Origin: JAKRSE01 sp943369295
Lineage (GTDB): Bacteria; Armatimonadota; Fimbriimonadia; Fimbriimonadales; Fimbriimonadaceae
Reading direction: 5' to 3'
Length of the DNA stretch: 64,000 nucleotides
Assembly: GCA_943369295.1 (NCBI GenBank)
Contig: CALRMU020000001.1
Coordinates: 124,001 to 188,000, forward strand
Shown here piece after piece: positions 17,073 to 25,702 of the stretch. Below the pieces are notes generated by a model. It searched no databases. It saw only the letters and a program-made list of their open reading frames with translations, and had not been told where the DNA came from. A program made the position numbers and the translations under genes. Every line of letters begins with the position of its first letter. The first letter of the stretch is position 1.

Positions 17073-17987
17073 TTAGCGCTCGAATTCAACGACCTCTGTC
17101 TTCACTCGGCCAGCAAAGCCGTTGCGAACAAAGGTGTCGATTCCAGCTCCGCCGATTGCGATGGCATCGAGGCCAGCAGAGACGGTCGTTGCTCTGAGAG
17201 TATCGGCACCGGCGTCCAGGTTGATTCCGATGTTCTTCAAGGCGCTGACTCTAAGCAGGCTCACAAGGTCGTTCTGGTCGCCAGTCTCGACCTTGAAGTC
17301 TTCGGCAGACCTCATATCGGTCACGGTCACTCTGTCGCTGCCAGCATCGGTTGAGAAGAATCCAGACAGGCCAGTTGTGATCGTGGCTGCGGTGACGATG
17401 TCGTCGCCCATGTCGCCAAAGACTTCCAGGTTGCCTCCAACCGTCAATCGGCTGAGTTCAACTCGGTCAGCAAGCTCGCCGCCGATCGCGCTGAAGTTGA
17501 AGCCAGAAGTGCTGACCAAACCTCTCATCACGTTGGCTCCCTGGCCGCCGTCAAGAGCAATGTCGCCAGAAGCGAAGGAGTTGCTGACTGTGAGAGTGTC
17601 GTTGCCTTCTTCACCCTTCAGGTTGAAATTGGCGGAGGAGTTGCTTCCCTGTACTGTGAGAGTGTCGTTGCCCTGACCGGCTTCGATGATCACGTCGCCG
17701 AGGCTTCCCATGTTGCGAAGAAGGACTGAGTCGTTGCCGCCATCCATCTGAGCGGTGATGTTGACGAGGGGACCGGAGAGAAGTCTGACGCTGGGGAGGC
17801 CATTGACCAGAGTTCCGTTGAGGCCCGTGATCAGAACACCGTTGATGGTTCGATCAACGCGGATCGAGTTGCCGAAAGCATCTCCCTGAAGGTTCAGGTC
17901 GTTGCTTGAGATCTGAGCTGAAACGTTGTTGGCAGAGGCACTGGCGACGATGAGTCCGAGCGTGAGAACCAGAAGGCTGTTTTTCAT
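17073..17987 (-). CDS. Secreted RTX-like Asp/Gly-repeat protein
   Basis: A 304-residue exported protein: signal peptide MKNSLLVLTLGLIVASASA, then a series of short repeats resembling calcium-binding beta-roll units (GGNDSVLL, GQGNDTLTV, GEEGNDTLTV, GDMGDDIVTA, DAGSDRVTV, GDQNDLVSL, DAGADTLRA, GGAGIDTFV). The spacing is looser than the GGxGxDxUx nonapeptide of RTX toxins, with about 20-25 residues per unit, so a beta-solenoid with occasional Ca2+ sites is likely. No enzymatic domain. Its start lies 119 bases from the divergent ECF sigma gene, so the sigma factor may control it. Confidence 0.75.
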   Translation of the reverse strand: MKNSLLVLTLGLIVASASANNVSAQISSNDLNLQGDAFGNSIRVDRTINGVLITGLNGTLVNGLPSVRLLSGPLVNITAQMDGGNDSVLLRNMGSLGDVIIEAGQGNDTLTVQGSNSSANFNLKGEEGNDTLTVSNSFASGDIALDGGQGANVMRGLVSTSGFNFSAIGGELADRVELSRLTVGGNLEVFGDMGDDIVTAATITTGLSGFFSTDAGSDRVTVTDMRSAEDFKVETGDQNDLVSLLRVSALKNIGINLDAGADTLRATTVSAGLDAIAIGGAGIDTFVRNGFAGRVKTEVVEFER

Positions 17988-18106
17988 TGTTTTCCTTGAG
18001 CCGATCCGAGCCGGCTGTACAAGTCAAGGGCAGCCAGGGTGGGACTTCATAACAGGAATTTTTAAAAATGCAGATTTTGTCCCGTGTTGGGGCGTAAATT
18101 GGGGAG

Positions 18107-18679
18107 GTGTCGAGCGTGCAGAGAGGTCCTTTCAAGGGGCAGGACTCCAAGCTTGTCCGTGAAGCGGTCAAGGGCAACCCAGACGCTTGGCATGAGATTA
18201 TTGAAAAGTATTCTCCTTACGTCTATACAATCCTCAGGTCGGCCAGAGTCCCTGAGTCAGAGGAGGCAGATGCTTTTCAATATGTTTTCGTCGAGCTGTT
18301 TAAGAGCTTGGAAAACCTCACGAGGACCGATTCTCTGGCTCCCTGGCTCAGACAGACTGCCCTGCGCCATGCGGTGAGGCTGAGAGAAAAGCAGGCAAAA
18401 CGAGGCCCCTCTTTATCTGAAGTTGAAGCTGTCGCTGACCCTCATGGTCTGGAAGCTGAAGTTATACAGGCAGACCAGGCTCAGCATATAAGAGAAGCTG
18501 TTGACGGCCTTCAGGACCGCTGCCGAGAACTGATTGTCAGGCTCTTTTTTGATGATCCGCCTCAGCCCTATGCCGAAGTGGCTGAAGCCCTGGGCATCAA
18601 GGTCGCCAGCCTAGGCATGACCCGACAAAGATGCCTTGAGGCCCTTGAACGAGCCTTGAAGGCGAGGGGAATTCAATGA
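18107..18679 (+). CDS. ECF-type RNA polymerase sigma factor
   Basis: A 190-residue sigma-70 family factor with only regions 2 and 4. Region 2: YSPYVYTILRSARVPESEEADAFQYVFVELFKSLENL (about residues 37-73) with APWLRQTALRHA (region 2.4). Region 4: LQDRCRELIVRLFFDDPPQPYAEVAEALGIKVASLGMTRQRCLEALERAL (about 138-186). It starts at a GTG. Its TGA overlaps the ATG of the CHAT gene (ATGA). No classic zinc-finger anti-sigma gene follows, so activity may be controlled by the CHAT, small-protein or subtilase products of the operon. Confidence 0.9.
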   Translation: MSSVQRGPFKGQDSKLVREAVKGNPDAWHEIIEKYSPYVYTILRSARVPESEEADAFQYVFVELFKSLENLTRTDSLAPWLRQTALRHAVRLREKQAKRGPSLSEVEAVADPHGLEAEVIQADQAQHIREAVDGLQDRCRELIVRLFFDDPPQPYAEVAEALGIKVASLGMTRQRCLEALERALKARGIQ

Positions 18680-21240
18680 CCCTGGACAAGCTGATCGAAA
18701 GTTCAAAGGAGAAAAGACAGTCTCTTCCGAAGAGTCTGCTTTCTTCTGAGAACATTCAGAGCTTGGTGGCAGAAGGGATGGCCGTAATTAGAAAAGACTT
18801 GGTGCATGCAGGGAACTTGGCCAAGACTGCCATTGCTGGATCAAAAAAGCTTAGATCTTCCTCTGACCTTGGGGCCAGCCTGCGGCTTGCGGGCCACGTC
18901 GAGCTCTTGGCTGGTCGAGCCAAAAAGTCGATTCCTTACTATCGAGCTGCGCGAGAGGCTTTTGCTGAGATTCCTTTAGAAAGAGCTGCTACGGCAGTAG
19001 CGATGCTGCAGGCCCTGGCTTACACAGGTGATTACGACGAAGCTTTCGGCATTGGCGAAGAAGCTTTGGCTGCCTTTCTTGAAGCAGGCGACCACTTTAG
19101 GGCAGCTCGTGTGAGGGCGAACATGGCCAATGCCCTGCATCGGCTGGATCGCCTTCCGGAAGCCCAATCCCACTACGAACTCTCGATTCCGCCTCTTACT
19201 GAGGCTGGTGCCATCGCCGACCTCGCCATTGTGGCCAGAAACTATGGGGTCTGCCTCATGGGTCTGCAGGAATTCTCCCGAGCCGATGACATGTACAGTC
19301 GGGCAAGGGAAGTTTTTGCCGAAGCTGACGAAAAGTCGCTCATCCTCGAAATCGATCTAAACCGGGCCTATCTTTTGGGAAGAACCGGCATGATTCGAGA
19401 AGCGATCATCGCCTATCGCCGCCTTCGCGACAGCCTGCCAGCAGAATTGGGGTTCGAGGCGGGTCACAGCTTTTTGGATCAAGCTGATTTTATGCTCGAA
19501 GTCGGCTTATGGACCGACGCTGAAGAAGCTGCCAAAAGAGCAGGAGAGATTTTTGAACGGCTCGGGGTCAATTTCGAACTCGGCAAGGCCAGGCTGATTG
19601 AAGGATGGTCGCTTGCCAAGCGGGGACGCACCAGCGAGGCTCAAGAAAAGCTGAAGGATGCGAAGCGCCGATTGACCAAAGAGCCAAATGGAAACTGGCA
19701 CGCCTTGATTCACCAGGCGCTAGCCGAATTGAACCTGGCTGAAAGGAAGATCGACCCCGCTTATAAAGAACTGCGAAAGGCGCATAGCTTCGGACCAAGC
19801 AGCGAAAGGGCCCCGAGAATCAAGGATCTTCTAGTCGCCTTGGCTATCGAAACCGGCCGCATGGCCGATGCTGAGCTTTTGTCAGAAGAGGCTTCGGCTG
19901 CCTACCGGGCAAAGTTCGCCAAGGCGAGCGGCAAAGATGGTGAAGCTCAGCAGTTTGCTCACTCTGCCCTAGCTGCCTATGATAGAGATAGGATCACTCT
20001 TGGACCCTCGCTGCTTCGTCAGGCTACGGCGGCAGCCAGAGAATCAGAACTCCGCGAATGCTTCCGGTCGTTAAGGAATCCTCAGGATCGGCTTGGAGTT
20101 GTCGCGCGGCTGAAGAATCAGTCTTTGGCGGAAATCACCCTCTCGCCAGAATCCACCGCTGACCAGGCTGATCTCCGTCGGACTCGGAGCGCGGTCTTTC
20201 AGGGAGCCAGGGCAGAAAGGCACGATGCCGAAAGCGCACTGGCGGCCAGGTGGAGAGAGGCGAGGATAGAAGCCGAACCCGGTTTGATTGCCGACCTTCT
20301 TCTGCCCCAGATGGCACAAGCCACCGCCTTTGCCGAGATTTTTCAGGATGAGGGCTTGATCTATGTCTTCATCTGCTGCGGAAAGGAGGTGAGAGAGCAT
20401 GTTTTGGGGACCTTGGATGAGGTTCAGAGACAGGTCCGGCTTCTCAGGCTCCATCTCTCTCGCAGGGATGCTGACCCTCGGGCGGCTCATTCTGTCCTTG
20501 CCTGGTTTGGGGATAGGCTGGCGACAGTCATTCCTCAGGGTTTGGAAACCCTCTATATCGGTCGAGACTTTCCCCTTGCCAATATTCCTCTGCACGCCGC
20601 CCTCGTAAAGGGCGAGCCTCTTTTTCAACAGATGCACGTGGTCTATGCTCCTAGTGCAGCAGCCTGGAGAGCGGTCAATAGCCGCACGGCTTCCGCCACA
20701 GGTGCGCCTTTGATTGTTGGCAGTGCTGACGAAATGGCCCCCCAGATTGCGAGGGAAGTCAAAGAGACTTCTGAGCTTCTTGCCGTGGCTCCTCATGACC
20801 CCGATGAGCTGGAGGCCTTAGCGCCATCCGCCAAGCTGATTCATCTGGCTGCCCATGGGCTGACCCGTGAAGACAGGCCCCTCTTCTCAAGCATGATCTT
20901 GGGCGAACGCGAGCTGAGCGTCTTCGACATCATGCAGCTTTCTCTCTCCGCAGATCTCGTCACCCTGAGTGGATGCGCCACGGGAGTGGCGGTGCCAGGA
21001 GAGAGCAATGACTCGGAAGGATTTATCGAGGCTCTATTGGCGGCCGGAGCCAGATCGGTCTTGGCCTCTTTGTGGGAGGTTTCTGATGAAGCGACCCGGC
21101 TATGGATGGAGGTCTTCTACCGTGAGCAGCCTCAGTCTGGTTCGCGGCAAGCCTATCGCCAGGCCTGCACTGATCTGATGAAGAGTCACCCCCACCCCGC
21201 CTATTGGGCACCCTTTGCCCTTTTTGGCGCCCCCTCGTAA
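18676..21240 (+). CDS. TPR-CHAT domain protease-like protein
   Basis: An 854-residue protein. Residues about 30-470 are tandem helical hairpins of the TPR type (RAARVRANMANALHRLDRLPEAQSHYE, IVARNYGVCLMGLQEFSRADDMYSRAREVF and others). Residues about 540-854 form a CHAT domain (caspase-like cysteine peptidase): the catalytic pair is H727 in LIHLAAHG and C767 in LSGCATG, followed by the typical GFIEALLAAGARSVLASLWEV and YWAPFALFG end. CHAT proteases cleave specific partners after activation by a TPR or nucleic-acid sensor, as in the type III-E CRISPR protease. Overlaps the sigma gene by four bases. No signal peptide, so cytoplasmic. Confidence 0.9.
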   Translation: MTLDKLIESSKEKRQSLPKSLLSSENIQSLVAEGMAVIRKDLVHAGNLAKTAIAGSKKLRSSSDLGASLRLAGHVELLAGRAKKSIPYYRAAREAFAEIPLERAATAVAMLQALAYTGDYDEAFGIGEEALAAFLEAGDHFRAARVRANMANALHRLDRLPEAQSHYELSIPPLTEAGAIADLAIVARNYGVCLMGLQEFSRADDMYSRAREVFAEADEKSLILEIDLNRAYLLGRTGMIREAIIAYRRLRDSLPAELGFEAGHSFLDQADFMLEVGLWTDAEEAAKRAGEIFERLGVNFELGKARLIEGWSLAKRGRTSEAQEKLKDAKRRLTKEPNGNWHALIHQALAELNLAERKIDPAYKELRKAHSFGPSSERAPRIKDLLVALAIETGRMADAELLSEEASAAYRAKFAKASGKDGEAQQFAHSALAAYDRDRITLGPSLLRQATAAARESELRECFRSLRNPQDRLGVVARLKNQSLAEITLSPESTADQADLRRTRSAVFQGARAERHDAESALAARWREARIEAEPGLIADLLLPQMAQATAFAEIFQDEGLIYVFICCGKEVREHVLGTLDEVQRQVRLLRLHLSRRDADPRAAHSVLAWFGDRLATVIPQGLETLYIGRDFPLANIPLHAALVKGEPLFQQMHVVYAPSAAAWRAVNSRTASATGAPLIVGSADEMAPQIAREVKETSELLAVAPHDPDELEALAPSAKLIHLAAHGLTREDRPLFSSMILGERELSVFDIMQLSLSADLVTLSGCATGVAVPGESNDSEGFIEALLAAGARSVLASLWEVSDEATRLWMEVFYREQPQSGSRQAYRQACTDLMKSHPHPAYWAPFALFGAPS

Positions 21241-21289
21241 ATTTCTTGTATCAAATGGCCTGTGCCCTGTCCTAGAAGAGTGAGAGCAG

Positions 21290-21820
21290 ATGAAACCGAC
21301 TTGGGAAATGATTGTCAACTACGCCAGAGGGCTTGCCTCGCCTGAGGTTAAGGCTTTGGTGGAGGCTGATTCTGAGGCCTTGGCTAAAGCCAAGAATCTT
21401 TCCCTCATCAGTCCTGCCCTGCAGGTGGATGTCCCAGAGTCATTCATCAATCGAGCCAAGGCTCTTATGCCGAAGCTGCCCGCAGCAGCCAAGGTGTGGC
21501 AGGGACGTCTGGTCTTTCAGAACTCAGGGATGATGCCAGGTTTTCGATCCACTGAGACCCTGGCACGAGATATGCGATTTGAGTTTGACCAGGCATCTTG
21601 TGATTTGAGGATTGAACCGATTGCTAATTCGGAGAAGATCTCGATTGCAGGCATTTTTTCGGCCGATGTTCCGGAGCACGTAAAGGCTGTCGCTGGACCG
21701 AAAAATGAAGCCTGGTGCGATGAATTTGGACAGTTCGTTCTGGAAGCACCCCAGAGCCTTAGTCAGCTTTCGTTTGTCAACGCCACAACCGGCGAAACCT
21801 ATAACTTGGACCTAAAATGA
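21290..21820 (+). CDS. Small protein of the sigma-CHAT-subtilase operon, unknown
   Basis: A 176-residue soluble protein with no recognised domain. The first 75 residues are helical (MIVNYARGLASPEVKALVEADSEALAKAKNL), followed by a beta-rich half (WQGRLVFQNSG, MRFEFDQASCDLRIEPI, GQFVLEAP, LSQLSFVNATTGETYNL) resembling a beta-sandwich. Its position after an ECF sigma/CHAT pair and the anti-sigma-like N-terminal helical layout (without zinc ligands) make an anti-sigma or CHAT-substrate role conceivable, but that is conjecture. The stop overlaps the subtilase ATG (ATGA). Confidence 0.75.
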   Translation: MKPTWEMIVNYARGLASPEVKALVEADSEALAKAKNLSLISPALQVDVPESFINRAKALMPKLPAAAKVWQGRLVFQNSGMMPGFRSTETLARDMRFEFDQASCDLRIEPIANSEKISIAGIFSADVPEHVKAVAGPKNEAWCDEFGQFVLEAPQSLSQLSFVNATTGETYNLDLK

Positions 21821-23130
21821 AGAAATCTGCCCTGCTGCTCGTTCTGTTTGGACTCTCCGTTTCCGTCCAGGCCAACCAGAACTACATTCTTAGGTACACA
21901 GAAAGTGAGCCTCTGCCTCGGTTCCTGGCCAGATACCAGCTCGTCGGACAGGCTGCTGTTCCTGGCAAACCCATCTACTTGGTTCGCGACCCCCTTAGGC
22001 GTGACCCGGCGGCTCTAGTTCAGCGAATTTCGAACGATACTGATGATGATGTGTCGATTGAAGTTGACCAAATCGTCAACCTGCCTATCCGATCGCTGCA
22101 GACACGCCAAGCCAGTGGAATGACCAGTCTGCTTGATTCTATGAGCAGGAGGAGGGCGGTGCCCTTTTTTGGCATGACCGCTCCCGAAGGAGTTGTCACC
22201 CAGCTTCCGATTCGACAAGTGAGGGCTAACACATCCTGGACCACTCACGGGTTGGGATCTGGAATTGTGGCCGTCATCGATACTGGTGTTGACGTTTCCC
22301 ATCCTTTCTTTGCTGGTCGCATTGTTGGCGGCTTCGACCTCTTGACGGCGGGAGGATCGGGTTCTGAATTGACCGGACTGCCTGCCGACCTGCGGGCCCT
22401 CATCAACCCGACCACAACTCCGCTCTTGGCCGCTCCTCGCTACTTGAGCAACGGCAGTGCCGCCTTCTTTGAAGCAAGGGTTGCTTCCAGTCCTTTGGTT
22501 GGATCTCTGCCCATCGGGCTGGGTCATGGAACCATGGTCGCCGGAGCTGTAAGGCTGGTGGCTCCCAACGCCCGCATCATGCCGATCAGGGCCTTCCACC
22601 AGAATGGCTTGGCCAGCCTCTTCACCGTTATTCAGTCCATGCACATGGCACAGGCAAGAGGCGCCAAGGTCATCAACCTCAGCATGAACACCGTTTCCCA
22701 GTCGACCGAACTGGTGAGGAGTGTTGATGAGCTTTCTGATCAGGGCACGATCTTGGTCGCTTCGACTGGCAACGACAGCCGTACTAACCCTGCCTGCTAC
22801 CTCTCCTTAACCCGCAAGGCCACTGGAATCGCCTCAGTTGATTCTTTGAATCGCAGGAGCCTTTTCAGCAATGCAGGCGTCGACATGACATGGGTCGCTG
22901 CCCCCGGCGAGGCCATGCTGCTGCCTTACCCCGGCAATCGCTGGGCCGGCGGCTGGGGAACCTCCTTCTCAGCTCCCCTGGTTTCTGGCCTTGCCGCCAA
23001 GGTGACCCGGGTTAAGCCTCAGTCAACCTACAGCGACTTGCAGAGCATTCTTGGAAAAAGCCGCCCTCATCCTGATGTGAATCTCGGCTTGGGGACTCTG
23101 GATGTCTTTGAGTCCATGGCTGGGCTGTAG
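21817..23130 (+). CDS. Secreted subtilisin-like serine protease (S8)
   Basis: A 437-residue subtilase with signal peptide MKKSALLLVLFGLSVSVQA. The catalytic triad is complete: D155 in AVIDTGVDVSHP, H237 in GHGTMVAGAV and S383 in GTSFSAPLVSG, with the oxyanion Asn in ASTGNDS. Residues about 20-130 could be an I9-like or unrelated propeptide. It should act in the periplasm or outside the cell. Four-base overlap with the preceding gene makes it the last gene of the sigma/CHAT operon, which ends at a strong terminator. Confidence 0.92.
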   Translation: MKKSALLLVLFGLSVSVQANQNYILRYTESEPLPRFLARYQLVGQAAVPGKPIYLVRDPLRRDPAALVQRISNDTDDDVSIEVDQIVNLPIRSLQTRQASGMTSLLDSMSRRRAVPFFGMTAPEGVVTQLPIRQVRANTSWTTHGLGSGIVAVIDTGVDVSHPFFAGRIVGGFDLLTAGGSGSELTGLPADLRALINPTTTPLLAAPRYLSNGSAAFFEARVASSPLVGSLPIGLGHGTMVAGAVRLVAPNARIMPIRAFHQNGLASLFTVIQSMHMAQARGAKVINLSMNTVSQSTELVRSVDELSDQGTILVASTGNDSRTNPACYLSLTRKATGIASVDSLNRRSLFSNAGVDMTWVAAPGEAMLLPYPGNRWAGGWGTSFSAPLVSGLAAKVTRVKPQSTYSDLQSILGKSRPHPDVNLGLGTLDVFESMAGL

Positions 23131-23146
23131 CTATCCGTTCCTTGTT

Positions 23147-23187
23147 CATGAGGGTCTGGCTTCGAGGCCAGGCCCTCATGGCTTTTT
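23147..23187 (+). terminator. Intrinsic terminator of the sigma-CHAT-subtilase operon
   Basis: CATGAGGGTCTGGC (23147-23160) pairs with GCCAGGCCCTCATG (23167-23180) around TTCGAG, followed by GCTTTTT. It lies 17 bases after the subtilase stop and overlaps the 3' end of the convergent ThuA-like gene. Confidence 0.9.
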
Positions 23188-24024
23188 GAACTGTTCGAGA
23201 TTTGGAGCCTCTGACTCAACTCCATTCTTTGGAACTTCCTGTCTTGCGGTCCAGACGATTCCATTGAGGATCAGCTTTCGGAGATCGGGATTCAGCCAGT
23301 TCTTATAGAAGTGAGGCATGACGATTCCGAATCCTCTGCCCTTGTCTGGCCTTTGAATTGACCAAGCAACAGTCTCTTCTTTCGGGGATTCTGGTGGGAG
23401 CATAGATGTTGCGAGCAGAGTGACTCCCTTTCCTGGCCCGGTCTTGCCGAAGTAGTTGTTTGTGTAGGGCTCGTCGTGAATCACAAACTCCTTCCAGCCT
23501 CGGTTGATGGGGTGGGTGGTGTTTGTGGGCGTGATTTTGGCCTCGGGAAAAATCCTTGATATCGAGCTGTGGCCTGGCGTGCCTGGGTTGGCAAAGTAAC
23601 CGCCCATCCACTTGATCAAAGGGTGTTCTCCTTCTCTAGGGAGATCGTTAGGGTGGATTCCTGTTGCGTAGTGAATGCAGACGATCCCCACTCCTTTATC
23701 CATTAAGCGGCCCAGTACTTCCATGTTGTTATCTTTTTGAGGAAACTGGCTGGGAGGGAAGAGGTCGCCGAGAAAGACAAGGGTTGCGGCATTGTTTAGG
23801 TCTGATTCGTTCTTGGGCCATTCTTCGTAGACGCTTGCCTTGATCTTTGGACCCGATTTGCTGCTCTCAAGCAGATGTTTAAGGAGCCTGCCTCCGGATG
23901 CTGCCTCGTGGGTTTCTGGGGCGTGACTGTCTGGTCCGACGATGATTACGATCTCGGTTGGTTTTGGGTTCGGCTGTCCGGGAGGCGCTATCAGAGCTAG
24001 TGTGAGCAGGGCGGCGAGGGTCAT
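23176..24024 (-). CDS. Secreted ThuA-like domain protein
   Basis: A 282-residue protein with an N-terminal signal (MTLAALLTLALIAPPG) and a ThuA (class I glutamine amidotransferase-like) fold: IVIIVGPDSHAPETHEA, LGRLMDKGVGIVCIHYATG, YFANPGTPGHSS, THPINRGWKEFVIHDEPY and VAWSIQRPDKGRGFGIVMPHFYKNW. This subgroup is frequent in Planctomycetes, Verrucomicrobia and Armatimonadota and is often tied to sugar or glycoside use; the reaction is not known. Its 3' end overlaps the terminator of the convergent subtilase operon. Confidence 0.82.
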   Translation of the reverse strand: MTLAALLTLALIAPPGQPNPKPTEIVIIVGPDSHAPETHEAASGGRLLKHLLESSKSGPKIKASVYEEWPKNESDLNNAATLVFLGDLFPPSQFPQKDNNMEVLGRLMDKGVGIVCIHYATGIHPNDLPREGEHPLIKWMGGYFANPGTPGHSSISRIFPEAKITPTNTTHPINRGWKEFVIHDEPYTNNYFGKTGPGKGVTLLATSMLPPESPKEETVAWSIQRPDKGRGFGIVMPHFYKNWLNPDLRKLILNGIVWTARQEVPKNGVESEAPNLEQFKKP

Positions 24025-24200
24025 AGTGTTGTGAGCCTAGTTTGCCCGATGGCAGGGTGAAAAGTGAGGAAACCGATGAGATTGTCTCCTCTATCCTGCG
24101 GCTGAAATCGCCTTTGCAGATCTCTTCCGATTACGGACTGAAATCCGTCCGCCAGCCAGTTAGTGTCTCGAAGTGCAGTTACTGGCCAAGCTTTCTCGAT

Positions 24201-24983
24201 TCAGCCACGATTCGGTACCAGCCAAGCGAGTCCCCGTTGAGTGCCGTTCTTGCACACAACAATGACCCAACCAGATTTGTCTGCCCAGACTATCTTTCCG
24301 AGTTCAAGATCCTTGGAACCCACCAGGTGACTTTCCAGCCTCTCATAACCCTTGGGTGTTTTGATGAGCGGGGCGGTTTCACTCATAAACGGTAAGCAGA
24401 AGTCGAACCCAGGAGTAATCGGGCTGTAATCTAGATTGACAAAAGTTCCGGCATCAGTCTCTGCAGATTCAGCATTCAAATCACTACCATCAAGAGTTCT
24501 TTCCGATGTTGGTTTGCTTTTGGGCCACCAAGAAGGATCAAACGTCGTGATCTCCTTTAAGGGTTTAAACTGAAGCGCAGATTTTTGAGCAATTGAAACT
24601 GATGGCTGCCTGCCAATCTTTTGTGACCGTCCCGAAGCGCTGGCTGTGAAGACATTCAAACGATTCTCTTTTCCTAACAGAAATGGGCAAAAGTCGCCTA
24701 TATATCCCTGCACTTGAGAATCATCGATGAAAGCAAATGGCCAAAAACCTACTGCTTTTTCGATGTGTTTCCCTTTTTCAATCCAGATGCGATATGCTCG
24801 GATCGTGTCAAGGGAGCTGGTCGTGCTGTATCCAAGTGCGCTCAGGTCAGACTTGGCATCGCGGATGATGTAGTCGTCAATTCCTTGTTCAAGAGTAGGT
24901 TCTACAAAGGTGGCTCGAAACTTTGGTGGCTCCGTTGCCTGACCAAAAGCAACGGCCAAAAGAAGGCACGAAGCGACCATCAC
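24201..24983 (-). CDS. Secreted protein, unknown
   Basis: A 260-residue protein with a signal peptide (MMVASCLLLAVAFGQA) and no recognised domain. The mature part contains aromatic-rich patches (YRIWIEKGKHIEKAVGFWPFAFIDDSQVQGYIGDFCPF) and a C-terminal GWVIVVCKNGTQRGLAWLVP that resembles an SH3b-type beta-barrel end. It starts 47 bases downstream of the response regulator gene on the same strand, so it could be the third gene of that operon. The 24025-24200 gap shows no gene. Confidence 0.65.
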   Translation of the reverse strand: MMVASCLLLAVAFGQATEPPKFRATFVEPTLEQGIDDYIIRDAKSDLSALGYSTTSSLDTIRAYRIWIEKGKHIEKAVGFWPFAFIDDSQVQGYIGDFCPFLLGKENRLNVFTASASGRSQKIGRQPSVSIAQKSALQFKPLKEITTFDPSWWPKSKPTSERTLDGSDLNAESAETDAGTFVNLDYSPITPGFDFCLPFMSETAPLIKTPKGYERLESHLVGSKDLELGKIVWADKSGWVIVVCKNGTQRGLAWLVPNRG

Positions 24984-25030
24984 ATTTGTCAGACGAACAA
25001 GGCTGGCCGCTGCTTCTGCGAAAAAGCCGA

Positions 25031-25702
25031 CTACCCCACAAACTTGTAGCCGACTCCTCTCACTGTCTGAATCCTCCGAGGCTGAGAAGGCTGCTCCTCA
25101 ATCCTCTCTCTCAGCCACCTAATGTGCACGTCAACTGTGCGAGAGGTGACATAGGCGTCCTGACCCCACACTCTGTCAAGCAGAATCTCGCGGGAGAAAA
25201 CCTGCCCGGGGTTGCGGGAGAGGAAGTAAAGAAGAGCAAATTCTTTTGGTGAGAGAGTGATGGGGCTATCGTTCAGCCAGGCTTCGTGGGTGCGGCTGTC
25301 GATCCGCAGGTTCCCGACCGTTATCACCTCTGCCGGAGATTCTGAGCTGGATCTTCTGAGAACGCTCTTGACTCTCGCCACCACTTCGGCCAAAGAAAAT
25401 GGCTTGGTAATGTAGTCATCGCCGCCGATCTCCAGTCCCTGTACGCGGTCTTCTTCCGTCGTGCGGGCGGTGAGGAAAATGATGGGGACGGCAGAATCTC
25501 GACGCACAAGGCGGCAGAATTCAAAACCGCTGCGGTTGGGCAACATGACATCCAAAAGGATGAGGTCGGGCTTGGCCAGACGGAAAATCCGTCCAGCTTC
25601 TTCGGCAGAACCGGCGAGAAAGGTGGTGTAGCCCTCCTTTCTCAGCCTTAGTTCAATTGTTTCGGCAATGGCCGCTTCGTCGTCTACGATAAGAATCTTC
25701 AT
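25031..25702 (-). CDS. OmpR/PhoB-type response regulator
   Basis: A 223-residue two-domain response regulator. The receiver (1-115) carries D7/D8, phospho-acceptor D51 in LLDVMLP, T78 and K100. The DNA-binding winged helix (about 128-221) has the family pattern LSPKEFALLYFLSRNPGQVFSREILLDRVWG, RTVDVHIRWLRERIE and IQTVRGVGYKF. No histidine kinase is adjacent, so it is an orphan here. Its ATG overlaps the stop of the KOW/barrel-sandwich gene by four bases, implying a shared operon. Confidence 0.93.
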   Translation of the reverse strand: MKILIVDDEAAIAETIELRLRKEGYTTFLAGSAEEAGRIFRLAKPDLILLDVMLPNRSGFEFCRLVRRDSAVPIIFLTARTTEEDRVQGLEIGGDDYITKPFSLAEVVARVKSVLRRSSSESPAEVITVGNLRIDSRTHEAWLNDSPITLSPKEFALLYFLSRNPGQVFSREILLDRVWGQDAYVTSRTVDVHIRWLRERIEEQPSQPRRIQTVRGVGYKFVG

